From Gentiana macrophylla (lineage: Eukaryota; Streptophyta; Magnoliopsida; Gentianales; Gentianaceae), in the NCBI GenBank assembly GCA_026214975.1, contig CM047806.1:96123811-96187810 (forward strand): a stretch of 64,000 bases of DNA. The letters run 5' to 3'. A model generated the notes under the pieces. That model was not told the origin of the DNA, ran no database searches, and saw only the letters and a program-made list of their open reading frames with translations. Below, piece by piece: positions 45,416-56,934 of this stretch; positions within the stretch are counted from its first letter, which is position 1; each line of letters starts with the position of its first letter. The translations under genes were made by a program, and so were the position numbers.

Positions 45416-45739
45416 TCCCTTATTTAATGTTAGGTCAGGTCAGATCTAATATATTTTTTTAGGATACGCGTGTAAAATTATGCAGGCCCGTGGGAATTTA
45501 CATGGGCTCAACACAAGCGCGCGTGGGAAAATTCAACGGGGCTGTGAATGTTTGCACGTGGAGGGATAAGCAAACTTAAAAAATAAAAATAAAAATAAAA
45601 AAAGAAGAAGGGAGCCCGTTGGTTTTTGCACATGGTTGGTGCTACGCCCGTGCAAATTTGCACGAGCTCTTTCCAAAAATTGCAAATATAATCTAAAAAA
45701 TATTATCTGATCGGATATTAAATAAAAGTTGTTACAGTG
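45416..45739. mobile_element. MITE with ~50-bp terminal inverted repeats
   Basis: CACTGTAACATCCCTTATTT on the left is mirrored by AAATAAAAGTTGTTACAGTG on the right, with further pairing inward (GATCAGAT-type sequence). The interior is rich in CGTG/CACG words. No target duplication was seen. Confidence 0.7.
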
Positions 45740-46089
45740 AACGAAAAAATATAATTGCTCGTATTTATGTCTAAACTTTAAGAAATAAAAAAAAGTCAAC
45801 ACGCCATGTTTTTGGGTTTTCATCATTATTTAAAAGTAGGTAAATCCGTAAATGTATAGACATAAATACTGCGATTTTATTTTAAGTAATGAAAAATAAA
45901 AAGGAAAAAAATACACACACCAATATATTTTTGTCCTCAAGTCCCATTTCAACAGTATATATATATTTAAGTTGTTAAAAAATCTTTGACTTTTATTTTA
46001 TTTTATTTTTCCTTGTGGAAGATAAAGTCATTGAATTTTCAGAAGAAAGATGTCATTTTTCAACCAAGCCATGTATATCAACACTAAAT

Positions 46090-46660
46090 GTATATTTTTT
46101 CCATTGTAAAATATAAGTCAGGTATTTTTAACATGTTAAGGAATTGATTAAATAACATAAATTTAAAGGCTAAATTCTAAAATACTCATGGATTATTATT
46201 AATGCATTAGTTTTAACTTTTAAGTAATGAAAAGTTGTTAAATTGATACTACCCCCGTCCTATAAAAAATGTCAATTTTTTAAAAATTAATTATCTCATA
46301 AAAAGTGTTAATATAGAAAATCAATAAATCATTTAATGCATTTTTTTCAAAGATACCTCAATCATAACATTTATTGTTTATATATCCATTTAATATTCCA
46401 AAATAGCATTTATAATTTGATATGGTTATATATGTCCATCATTACTTAAAATACAACATATTAATTATTTTTTTAATCTGTGTGCACCATAAAAAGCTTT
46501 TTATGGGACAGAGGTAGTAATAAATTAGGAGTGAGTTGAGGAAAATAGTAATAAATGTTTAATAGGGAATGTATAATGACTTATATTGTGGGACAAATCT
46601 AAAGAATTACAAATGACTTATAATTATGACTTATATTTTAGGACGGAAGGGAAGGGAGTA
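46090..46660. mobile_element. Outer Stowaway-like MITE (family B), split by an inner one
   Basis: TTGTAAAATATAAGTC on the left pairs with GACTTATATTTTAGGAC then GGAAGGGAAGGGAGTA on the right. The inner element at 46249-46517 interrupts it. Confidence 0.65.
46249..46517. mobile_element. Inner Stowaway-like MITE
   Basis: 269 bp bounded by TA dinucleotides. CTACCCCCGTCCTATAAAAA is mirrored by TTTTTATGGGACAGAGGTAG. Confidence 0.8.
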
Positions 46661-46723
46661 CATCTTTAGCACAAATTTAGCCATATTTGGATAAATAAAA
46701 TGTACAAGAAGAAGGTTCCATAC

Positions 46724-47654
46724 CTGTGGTGAAAGAGTTTCCCCCAATGATCAAATCCTTAAGGTTGCTCAAGTAGCCAATTTCTTTAGGAAGGCTGTTG
46801 AATCTATTGAAAGAAAGTGAAATTACTTCAAGGCCCTTGCACTTGTATAACTCCGGCGGAATCGGCCCTTCAAATTGATTCAAAGACATCTCAAGTACCC
46901 TTAGATTTGGCAGATAATTGCATATATCTAAAGGAATACTGCCTGAGAATCCATTATCAGTAAGAGCAATTTCTTGTAAAGAAGACATATTCCTGAAGAT
47001 CCCATTTGGTAATCCACCACTAAGCCCATTAACTTCCAATGATAAAATCTTCAAATTGGAGAGATTTCGAAACTCTTGTGGGATATTTCCTTCCAAAAAG
47101 TTGTTTCCCAGATCTAAAGTTTGTAGCTTTGATAAATCTCCTAGAGAAACAGGAATGGTCCCTGATAAACTGTTGTTCTGAAGGAGAAGATATTCCAGTT
47201 GAGCCAAGTTTCCGACCGACGGCGGAATCTTTCCGGTGAAGTTATTGTATGCAAGATTCATGAATTTTAGGGTTTTCAATGAACCCAATTCAGTAGGGAT
47301 GAAGCCATTGAAGTAGTTGAAGCTTATATCGAGAACAGTCAAGAATAAAAGGTTTCCTAAATGGGTAGGAGGGATATTCAAATTCCCTTCAAGACTTGAA
47401 GAAGAAAGATTTAAGGACATGACCCTATTGTTAGAATTGCAGGAAACACCTGCCCAACTGCAAATTGAGGCATTTGAATTTGATGACCAATTTGATAAGA
47501 ATTTTGTTGGGTCTGAAGTGATACTGGATTTCAGAGTAAGAAGAGCAGCTAAATCATCTGAATTTGGGGTTTGAATTTGCTGCTGGGCTACAACTACAAG
47601 TCCATTGAAATTGTATGTGATGAACAAAATGGTGAAAAGAATATAAATCTCCAT
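46724..47654 (-). CDS. LRR receptor kinase exon 1 (signal peptide, LRRNT, LRRs)
   Basis: The start MEIYILFTILFITYN begins a hydrophobic signal peptide of about 24 residues. Then comes DDLAALLTLKSSI and WAGVSCN (LRRNT_2 with its Cys pair), then plant LRR units with LxGxIP (YNNFTGKIPPSVGNLAQLEY, LDLGNNFLEGNIP and others). The exon ends within NSFTT-G at donor ACAG/GTATGG after 931 bases (phase 1). The ATG at 47654 is preceded by a TATA box at 47711-47718. Confidence 0.85.
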
Positions 47655-47710
47655 TAATTAGTTGGCATACTAATAATTCTGCTCTGCAACCTTCTCCTTT
47701 AGTTTTTTGC

Positions 47711-47718
47711 TTTTATAT
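47711..47718 (-). promoter_or_regulatory. TATA box of the receptor kinase
   Basis: On the minus strand CCAATATAAAAGC lies 57-64 bases before the ATG at 47654, a plausible distance for a short leader. Confidence 0.5.
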
Positions 47719-48950
47719 TGGTGAAGCCATACTCATTTCCACGTCATGGCTTGAATTTAGACACATAAAAACGGAGCAAATAAGTAATTTGGCGGCCCCA
47801 TTTCTTTCTTCAAACTAGTTGCCGGTTTTAAAATTGTATTTACACGGTAGAGATGGCCTTTGCCAGTTTTTCACCCTTAATATAATAAAGAAACGCAATG
47901 TGAGTACATCTTTGAAGATAGATAATGTCTCTCTATTGGCAGTTGTGCCGCAAAAATGTTATCAGGCGCAACTTGACTGTATACCTGTTTCTACGAAGGG
48001 GCAAAAGTTGTCCAATCTTCTTACATATATGACTTACGGATAGAGAGTTGGTATTCCTGGATTAAATATTTTTTTTGTTGGGGCGTTCATTTAAAAGGGA
48101 CTGTCAAAGGGTCGAAATTCTTAAAACGGTCTCTTTTTTTTTTTAATCATCTAAAGGGGTATCATTGAAGCCTGTATGGAAAGTTCCTCTTATGTCCCTC
48201 GTAGCCTGTTATCACCACATTCCCATCTTCCGTTAACTTCCTTTATTTATTCTATTATTTTTTTAAACAAAATCCACCTAATTTTTTATTTTAATTTTTA
48301 TTTATGACCCACTCGCGAAAATCGAATCAAATTGGGGTTTAGGGTTAGATTCTTATTTCAATTGTCCCTCTTTTCTTTGGCCATCGACGTTCAATTCCTG
48401 TTTCCTCTCGTTTTCCTTCCTCTTCTTCCACCATTGCAATCCCTTCAAAATCGGTCCAGAAGATTCAACATTATTCTTATCTTGAAGGCATAAGTGAACT
48501 GTAGCATCCCGATTTCCATTTTCGGTGAACCCAATTCGTATTGTTTTGGTGAACCCAATTAGCGAATGTCTCTCTTCTTCCCTTCCCAATTCTCCCACTT
48601 TTCTTCCTCATTTCAATAATTTGTGTAGAATGCGTATTATTGGAGCATAAAGTTGCAATCCCAATCCAATTGCGTTGTAGAGCGTTGACCAACCGCAATT
48701 AAATCTCACCGGTCACTATAAAGTAAGTGTTTAAACAAATTTTAGAAGTGTTTCTCTGCTTACTAATTGAACAAATTTCCCCATTATGATTGGAACTAAA
48801 AGATTTGGAATAAAGTATTTTTTGAACATTTCAATGAAATGATTCGATAATACGTGGTTATTTGTTTGTTTTGATTAGTTGGTTGTTAAAGGGGCCGTTT
48901 AGAGATTGTTTGGAGATTGTGATCCGTTTGTGTAATGGATACATATTTGT
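47719..48950. other. Spacer between receptor kinase promoter and MULE
   Basis: No gene is supported. The stretch 48340-48700 has open frames on the minus strand without recognisable content. It may be the 5' region of the MULE transposase gene. Confidence 0.4.
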
Positions 48951-48951
48951 T

Positions 48952-51734
48952 ATCCTGTTGAGTTTGTAGAGAACGATGATGGTAAATGGGAATGGAAGTA
49001 TGTGGGGAAAGGAAAGAAAAAAATGAGGGCAATCATGATTCACAAGAACACATCATTTGTAGAATTTTACGATAAGGTGGTGCAAGAGTTGCAGATCGAT
49101 ACAACGGTGAAAGAATTGGAGATGCAATGTATTGTCCCGGTAATGTCAAACTTTCCAAGTGCACCACCGATGGTAATTGATTCTGATAACAGTGTGAAGT
49201 GGTTAGTCTCTTTTTGTGAAAGCACATTCGTTGGTATTAGCCTCATTGATAAAGATAATAGAAAGAAGAAACACATGCTTTTGGCAACAATTGTGGCAAC
49301 ATGGATGGAGAGAATAGGGGATATGATGGTTTTTCGCCTATGGCCGTCGGAATGAAATGTTGAATAAGGATACGCCTATTTCGAAAAGCGTGTGAAGAAT
49401 GTTGACAACCTTGAAAGGGACGAACACGGGAAAGAATGGTTTTAAGTTTGCTGCTTTGTCTGATGAATTGTTGAATAATCAGACACCTGTGGAGAATGTT
49501 GACAACCTTGAAAGGCCGAATATGGGAAATAATGGTTTTAAGTCTGCTGCTTTGTCTAATGAATTGTTGAATTATCAGACACCTATGGAGAATGTTGACA
49601 ACCTTGAAAGGCCGAAAATGGGAAATAATGGTTTAAAGTCTGTTGATGAATTGTTGAATAATCAGACGCCTGTTGAGAATGTTGACAACCTTGAAGAAGT
49701 TATGAGTGATGATGTCGGTATTGAAGTTAGGAGTGATGATATTTATATGAGTGTGGATCCGTTATTGTCTTCCTTGTGCTCGGATGGAGCTGGTGATGTG
49801 AGTTTGGAAGCATTCGAGACACGTAATGTCAATGTTGAAAGGTTGAGTAATGAAGAAACAGAAACAGAAACACGCAACATGAATGGTGTAGAGGGAAATA
49901 ATGGTGTGGAATTGAGTACACCAAATCAAAATTATGTTCCCGTCATCTTGAATGTGAGTGATGCTGGTAGTATTGTACCACCGGCGAGGATTCCAGAAAG
50001 TGAAGATATTCATAAGCATGACATTTTTGAATCAAAAGAGCTATTGATACAAAAGTTAGAGATGTTGGCCGTGAGACATCACTTTGAATTTATAACGGTA
50101 AAATCAACTCGAAGCTTTTATGTCGTGGCTTGTAAAGATGATGAATGCAAATGGCATGTGCGGGCAACACGTATAGGGAGACGGTGCGGATAAGTTTGAA
50201 GTTCGAGTTTACAAGAAGGTGCATACTTGTTCTCTCACCGTTCGCAACAAAGACCACAATAATGCATCCTACACTCTCATAGCAAGGGAGTATGCTGCTA
50301 GGTTTACAGATCCGAACCGTGCTTATGTACCAAATGATGTAGTTAATGACTTTCGCAGAGAGTTTGGATATACCGTAAACTATACTAAGGCATGGATGGC
50401 TAAAACCTTTGCAATGGAAATGGTAGTAGGAAAGCCACCGATAGTTATGGCCAATTGCCCAAGTATTGTCATATGTTGGAGTTGCGAAATCCTGAACTGT
50501 GATGAGATTTTCACCGATAAAAAGATGAATTCAAATATTTGTTTATTTGCCCTGACGTACTAAAAAGCATTTCACCCTCTTTGTTGCGTCGTGTTGTTGT
50601 TGTGGATGGAACACATTTGAGCTCGGCCTACAAAGGTGTATTACTTACTGGCGACATGTGAAGATGCAAATGCTCAAATTTATCCTATTATATGGGGAGT
50701 TGTCGATTCCGAAAATAATCGATCATGGAGTTGGTTTTTGAGCGATTGAAATCAATCACCGGGGACACAAATGAGCTTGTTATAGTTTCGATCGTCTTTG
50801 ATAGCATAAAGCATGGAGTGAATAAAGTGTTTCGTAACGCCATTATGGATATTGTATATTTCACACGAGAAGGAATTTGAACACTAAATTTCCACAATTT
50901 GATATCGGACGCTTGTTCACATCCACTGCAGAAGCGTATAGGTTACATGAATTTGAAGCGTTGTTTAATGCATTATGTAGAAAAACGGAGGTGGAAGCAA
51001 GTAAGGGGAAAAAGAAGAAAACGATTAGAGAATATTTGGATAAAGAATCTTTTTGCCATTGGGAAAGGGCACACTTTCCAGGTATGAGGTACAATATCAT
51101 GACGTCAAACAAAGGTAGAGTCATTTAACAAAGTGCTCTCTCAAAGGTCGAATTATGTGTGGTTGGTATGCTCGAACGCATTCGTGAGATAATGCAAGAT
51201 TGGTTTGCTAAGAGACATGATGAAGCCATGAAATGTAAGACTCTACCTCCACAAATGGAAAAGTTAATGTTGGAAAAATATAATGCTTCTTTGGGTATGA
51301 AGTTAAGGAAATTGCATCACCTGTGTATGATGTTCGTGATGGTGTGACATGCCACATTGTGGACTGAAAAGAATACATGTACATGTAAGCAATTTCGTGT
51401 ACATCTATTTCCATGTAAACATGCAATTGTTTGCGATAAAGCGAGTGGAGGTCATGGGTATAAGCATTGTAGCCCTCATTACACCGTGGAATGTTGGAGG
51501 CATTATATTCAAGTCGTGTATCCTTTGCCGAATAAAGAGGGAGTTGCATTTCCTAAGGATGTGATTGCTAGGAAAGTTTTGCCCCCATCGGGAACGAAGA
51601 GCCAGGCTGGTAGACCCGAGAAGAAGAGGAAAAACTCTGCAGAAGAACCACGGGATGGACCTATATGTGTTAGATGCAAGGGTTGTGGTCATAACCGGGG
51701 GAAATGTCCAAAGTTAGCCTCTAGTGTGCAATAA
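48952..51734 (+). pseudogene. MULE transposase (MURA-like), decayed
   Basis: N-terminal block: MIHKNTSFVEFYDKVVQELQ (about 49035). Then a linker with 32-residue repeats. DNA-binding domain: FEFITVKSTRSFYVVACKDD and KWHVRATRIG (50087-50180). Transposase core: LLRRVVVVDGTHLSSAYKGV with the first catalytic Asp (about 50594), a WGVVDSENN-type second block in shifted frames (about 50690). SWIM zinc finger TCKQFRVHLFPCKHAI (about 51375). Terminal zinc knuckle ICVRCKGCGHNRGKCP (51660-51712). Several frameshifts and stops separate the blocks. Terminal inverted repeats were not found. Confidence 0.85.
49398..49698 (+). repeat. 96-bp tandem repeats coding 32 residues in the MULE linker
   Basis: Units start AATGTTGACAACCTTGAAAG at 49398, 49495, 49591 and 49678 (97, 96 and 87 bases plus a partial). 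They encode NVDNLERPxMGNNGFKS and LLNxQTPxE. The first unit has one extra base, so the upstream frame differs. Confidence 0.92.
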
Positions 51735-52285
51735 TGGGGTACAAGATGTTTTTTTAGTTTGTTGTAAGGGTAAACATGTGAGCTACAACATTTTATGGTC
51801 TATGCTATCTTTTGATTGTGCTTGCGTTAGTAATGTAAAATACGGTTGGTGTGGAGTTGAGGTAAGACATATTGGATGAGTAATGGGTTTAAGTATGGTT
51901 CACTTTCTATTAATTTGTAATGTTATGTTATGCAGTGTTATGTTTGGTTACTATCCATAAGAAAAGCCAACATTATATTATTATTATGTCTTCGAACATA
52001 AGATTACAATTACAGTACAAAGAGCATTTTACATTGCAACCATAAATTATAAATATACAATAGAAGGTAACACAACATATCAATGCCAACCAATTTGTTT
52101 TTCTTGAAAGTGCTTCATGACTCTTCTTTTAAGATAAGCAGTTCGGTCTCAACTCGTGCATTTCTCTCCTTACTTATGGTCTGAATGTCGATGACAATGT
52201 GATCAATCTTGTTGGCGATATGTCACAAACAGTCATATTCCAAGATGTTGGCGATATTAAATTTAAAAGTAAACATAATGTTGGC
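51735..52285. other. MULE 3' flank
   Basis: No gene is seen. From 52205 the phrase TTGGCGATATGTCACAAACAGTC recurs in parts at 52215 and 52283, which leads into the minisatellite. Confidence 0.5.
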
Positions 52286-52347
52286 GATATGTCACAAACA
52301 GTCCGTGAGGGGTCATAATAAGATGTTAGATCGAGGTTCGATCAAGG

Positions 52348-53825
52348 TGTTAACGGTGATTTTTACGGTTTATATGACTTTATTTCGTAGCAATTTCCTT
52401 CGTGTTTTACTAATTTTTATAGAAAATTAGGTGTTTAAGTGAAATATTGAAAGAATGCGTATGGAAATCATTAAAGTACAAAATCGAGCTAATTACGTGG
52501 TTTTATTGGTGTTTTCTATCTATATGTATGATTTTACATTTTGCATGTTTTTGTCGTGTTGTAGGCACGCTTGCATGTTATGGAGGAAGCTAAAACGATG
52601 TTCACTTGAAGTTTAAATAGAAGGAGAAAGATGCAAGTGAATTTGGAATGAAGATTTGAAGAACTGAACGAGCGTCCAAAATTATATAGGACAGGCGTCT
52701 TGTTGAGCTCGGCTCGACTCAAGAAATCTACTTAAAGTGAACGAAGGCCCACCCTACCGACGTAAGTCCCGTAAGATCGAAAAGGATAGACTTGGAATTA
52801 TCTTTATTTTTATTTATTAGGGTTTAAGACTTAAACCCTAAGTCGGCAAAACAAGTTATAAAAGGAGAGGCATCAGCAAAAAACGAAGGACAATTCGTCC
52901 GAAGAAAAGTCTGCAAAGACGAAACCGAGAAGAGGCACACTCGGTCGATCGAGTGCTCCTCGCCGGGTCGACCGAGCCACGTTTTATTTTTTTTATTATT
53001 ATTTATTTGGTCTTTCTGGAGATGAATAAAGGCTAAGCCTAGAACAAGCCTTGTGAAGCCGATCGTGCAGCGTTTTGATTTCGAATCTTGGATGTTTTGT
53101 GAGTTTTAAATAAAGTTTGTATCTTTATTATGCTTTTATATTGTTATGCAATTATATCGATGGATTGTTGCTATTTGATGTTTGACGTTTGATGAAAATC
53201 GTTGTTAGACCTAGATCACCGTAGTAAAGATGGGATTTTTAACCTAAAAATAACGGGAGTTGCTAGGTTAAATTTCTAGGTTGCTAGATTGAGAAATCTT
53301 ACACCTTTTGTTATGGAAGCGTTAATCTTTAAGATCGAGAGATGAAAGATTAATAGGCGAATTATCTACGAGAGTAGGAATTCATACCTTTGATAGGTGA
53401 ACCACATCTTTATTAAATCTTCACTAAACGATCTAGAGTAGAAATTGAGGGTTGCGGGATAGGTGGATCAATGCTTGTTCTTCGTTAAAATTAATTGAAG
53501 TTATCTTTGTGCCTTGTTCTTCGTTGCTATTTTAGAATTTTGTTTTTCTTTTTAGTTATAGAATAGATTTATTTAGTTAGTTTAGGTCCGCAACTATATT
53601 CCCTGGCTTTGGATTGACAACCCTCTGTCCAGTTTATTGTATTCGTTTTAGTTTTCGTTTTTAGTTATTTTTCGTGACAACCTTTAGAAAAATTAAGAAC
53701 TAGACCAACCCCGATTCCCTGAGATCGACTCCGGTATTAACCTCTATACTACGATCCCTGCACTTGGGGTAAACCGGATTTATAAATTTATTACTTGTTT
53801 ATTTTCATTGCAAAAATCCGTGACA
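52348..53825 (+). mobile_element. Solo LTR with 5-bp target duplication
   Basis: The 1478-bp sequence runs TGTTAACGGTG to ATCCGTGACA and is flanked by CAAGG (52343-52347 and 53826-53830). Its end (ATACTACGATCCCTGCACTTGG) is like the fragment at the start of the window. It holds two GACGGGCGTC-like units (about 52664 and 52689) and TCGGTCGATCGAG / GGGTCGACCGAGC palindromes (about 52942-52976). There is no internal domain, so this is the product of LTR-LTR recombination. It is a gypsy type by inference. Confidence 0.85.
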
Positions 53826-54050
53826 CAAGGCGATTCATGTGATCAGGGTTGATTACACATAATAAGATGTTAGATCAAGGTTCGCTCAAGGCGATTACTG
53901 TGATCAGGGTTGATTACACATAATAAGATGTTAATCTGTGATCAGGGTTGATTACACATAATAAGATGTTAGATCGAGGTTCGCTTAAGACGAGTACTGT
54001 GATCAGGGTTGATTGAACATAATAAGATGTTAGATCGAGGTTCGCTCAAT
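53826..54050. repeat. ~61-bp tandem repeats
   Basis: Units carry GATCAGGGTTGATTACACAT, AATAAGATGTTAGATC and GAGGTTCGCTCAAGGCGA. About four copies occur here and part of one lies at 52315-52347, before the solo LTR. Confidence 0.85.
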
Positions 54051-54528
54051 GAGGGGTCATAGTAGTCACTGGAACATGTAAACTAGGTCAAACAGCCAGT
54101 GATGGGTCATAGTAGTAACTGGAACATGCAAACTAGGTCAAACAGTCAGTTAGGGGTCATAGTAGTCAGTGAAACATGTAAACTAACTCAAACAGTCAGT
54201 GAGGGGTCATAGTAGTCACTGGAACATGTAAACTAGGTCAAACAGTCAGTTAGGGGTCATAGTAGTCCGTGAAACATGTAAACTAGGTCAAACAGTCAGT
54301 TAGGGGTCATAGTAGTCACTGAAACATGTAATCCATGTCAAACAGTCAGTTAGGGGTCATGGTAGTCAGTGAAACATGTAAACTAGGTCAAGTGAGGGGT
54401 CATAGTAGTCAGTGAAACATGTAAACTAGGTCAAACAGTCAGTGAGGGGTCATAGTAGTCACTGGAACATGTAATCCATGTCAAACAGTCCGTGAGGGGT
54501 CATTGTAGTCACTCGAACATGTAAATCA
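54051..54528. repeat. 50-bp minisatellite, nearly ten copies
   Basis: The unit is GAGGGGTCATAGTAGTCACT then GGAACATGTAAACTAGGTCA then AACAGTCAGT. Copies alternate between GAGGGG and TAGGGG and between GTCACTGGAAC and GTCAGTGAAAC. One copy (about 54351-54392) is about 10 bases short. Confidence 0.95.
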
Positions 54529-55270
54529 TCCTTTATATAACAATTACTCCATAAATAACAATATTCTGGATTATTTGTATTAATTATAATGTATAATAAT
54601 TATTAATAATTATTACTAATTATTAATTATTAGTAATTATATTATTAAATGAAACCCCAATTATAATAATAATTAGTAATGTATGTACAAAAATTATGTA
54701 TGTATATATTCCTCCTCAATCCCGCTGAATTTCAGGCCCAAAACTCAATTTTGAAGTTACCCGCCAGAAATTTGGGCCCTTTTTCGTTTTCGCTTTTAAC
54801 ATATTCAAATTAATTTGAATTTTAATAAGGAAAGTTGAAGTTGCCCGGCCCACCTATCAATATACATATGTTATGTTATTACACGCTCTCTCTTTCAAAG
54901 TAAAAAGGGCAAACGCAATCTCACTCTCTTTCTCCGTCACACAACATCTCTCTCACAATACACATCCACCCGAAATCCTCCATTTCCTCCTCCGTTCCTC
55001 CGCCTCTCTTATAAGCAAATCCCGCTTCAACATCATATTCCAAGGTATTTCGGTGCTTAAAAAACTCTTAGAAGAATACAAACTATCATTCAGTCATTTT
55101 ATAAGTTATATTTTCATCGTTCATATTTAACATACAAAGTTGCCAAAACCATGCATACAAATCCAACATATCTCCTCGCATAATAAATGCGTTCTTATTT
55201 AACATATGGATTATGCCGCCTGAATTACTCTTTGTCCTCAATTTTCCTGTCATACTATTTTTGGATTAGA
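54529..55270. other. AT-rich spacer
   Basis: The sequence 54560-54680 is built of TAATTATTA words. An 85-codon frame at 54873-55130 has no recognisable content. It may be leader sequence of the copia remnant that follows. Confidence 0.4.
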
Positions 55271-55279
55271 CATGATCAA

Positions 55280-56220
55280 CTCATCTTAAATTCCATTATT
55301 TCTTCTCTTTCTCAAAATATTATCTCGTAAATCACTCAGAAAAAGACTTCCCGTGAGGCATGGAATACTTTATATGATACATATGCAAAGCCATCCATGT
55401 GACCAAATCAAACAAATTAAACAGTACCTCAAATCTATGTAAATACGTTCTCAAACAATCTCTAATTATCTTCATGTTGTGAAAACTAAAGCTGATGAAT
55501 TACTCGACGGATCAGGATGATCTTGTGAATCTTATTTCAGACAATTTGGGAGATGACTGTAAAGAGTTGGCTAGGGTTGTTCAAACACGTGATACCCTAT
55601 TGATTTTGAAGAGCTCCAAGAAAAGCCATTTAATTGTGAGACTCCTCCGCCTAAGATGAAAACCATTCATTTTTCTCGGGTCTTGCTACAACTCATTTGG
55701 TCATATGACATCCTCTCCTAGTGTTAATTGCTTTTCACGCCTTACTATTCCTAATTCTTAGAAACATGCACAAATACTTTCTCTCATGCAAGAGGGCTCG
55801 AGTTTCACCCTAAAAAACCCTACTTGGTTATTTCCTGTATAGAAAGTGCAAGGACATTCAGAGAAATAGTGCAGTCCTTACCAGGTTCAACCTCTTACAT
55901 TTTTTTCTCATTTGGTCTAGTCCTCCAACATTGCGTCCTCTTCAAACACATTTGGATGCTCTGTCATCTTCTATATGGCTTCTTGATAGTGGTGTCACGC
56001 ATCATGTTACCACTGATCTCAGTAATTTGGCATTACGCACGCTTTATTCTGGAAATGAAGACATCATGGCTGGTGATGGAAATAAATAATATTTCCATTA
56101 GACACATAGGTTCTATTTTTCTCTCTACCCCTTTAGAATATTCTATGTTTGAAAACACACAAAAACGTGAAGGGTCGTGGAGCTTGCCTTCAGGGGATAC
56201 TCTGGCACTCAATTCAATAT
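55280..56220 (+). pseudogene. copia gag-protease remnant
   Basis: In shifting frames: QKKTSREAWNTLYDTYAKPS, LISDNLGDDCKELARVVQTR (UBN2-type gag), then DSGVTHHVTTDLSNLALRTL and NEDIMAGDG (protease, with Val for the usual Ala in DSGA). All frames are broken. Confidence 0.75.
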
Positions 56221-56229
56221 TTGAATAGA

Positions 56230-56930
56230 TGATTTCTATTAGGACAGTAAGTAGGAATGTATAGCAAGCGTATTATGTGTGTACTAATTTAGGATGGCGA
56301 TACTTTATATAACATTCCCTCACGGGGGAGTGAATTATGATGCATTGAAGTCATGGTCAAAGGGAGTATACAATGTATTCATGTAATGAAGCATGTTATG
56401 GAGCAGTTGGGGCTCAGGCTATAACAGAATGTAAAATTTCAAAGCCATCACTATAGCAATTACTATTGTGGAGTAATGTCTATGTGAATTCCGGAACGCT
56501 GATTGAAGAGAATGTACCCGTTGCTTGAGGTCGAGGATGATTGTACCATATTTTGAGCATAAATGACCTAGGTGATCTACACGTCATCGGTAATAAGGGA
56601 CCGTAGACGTCTTGCATCTTGCCAATTATGAGGGACAGAAGGCGACATGTGTCATGTCGGACAGATGACGACCTGCATCATTTCGGTTGATGATGTACGG
56701 GTAGCCTGGATTGTACTAAAGATGGATTTTGCTGGTTGAGGTATGATTTCGAGCTAAGCTCATACCGTCCTATATGTTGATATGTCATTTATCACTCTAT
56801 GTGAGGCCTGATGAGTGTCATGTGTACGGTGACCGATCTCACCCATTACAATGTTCGTTGTGTTCCCAGCATGTCTCGTAATTTATTATGTATCTCCTAG
56901 CTATGTCAAGTCCATAATGTTTCTTTTGAA
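56230..56930. other. Unidentified insertion splitting the copia remnant
   Basis: Protease sequence ends at about 56170 and copia sequence resumes at about 56935. The 700 bases between have no open frame of note and do not belong at that point of a copia element. I could not define ends or duplications. Confidence 0.35.
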
Positions 56931-56934
56931 TTCT

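Larger units (their letters stand above)
26569..46723 (-). other. Receptor kinase intron 1, about 20.2 kb, filled with transposons
   Basis: GTATGG at 46723 and CATACAG at 26569 bound the intron, and exon phases agree. Contents from low to high coordinate are hAT MITE, second hAT-like element with a nested LINE, gypsy element, LTR relic, SINE-like copy, SINE, long-TIR element, TA microsatellites, copia element, TRIM and four or five MITEs. The original intron may have been only a few hundred bases. Confidence 0.8.
22745..47654 (-). pseudogene. LRR receptor-like kinase (LRR-XII, non-RD) spanning 25 kb
   Basis: Four exons on the minus strand join in phase 1 at every intron: 46724-47654, 26206-26568, 23918-25914 and 22745-23117. 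The product would be a plasma-membrane receptor of about 1220 residues: signal peptide, LRRNT, a long LRR ectodomain, one membrane helix and a Ser/Thr kinase with HCD instead of HRD. That class includes FLS2, EFR and XA21 and usually senses microbial patterns. Exon 3 and exon 4 each lack one base, shifting the frame. Lengths of both exons become exact multiples for the phase if one base is added, so each has one lesion. This may be a young pseudogene or an intact gene with two consensus errors. Confidence 0.8.

Noticed and set aside
46677..47654. Separate short LRR protein gene
   Set aside because: The frame runs past a good donor into intron sequence, and the phase and repeat register match the exon at 26568.
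54051..54528. CRISPR-like array
   Set aside because: The 50-bp units are contiguous with no unique spacers, and this is plant nuclear DNA.
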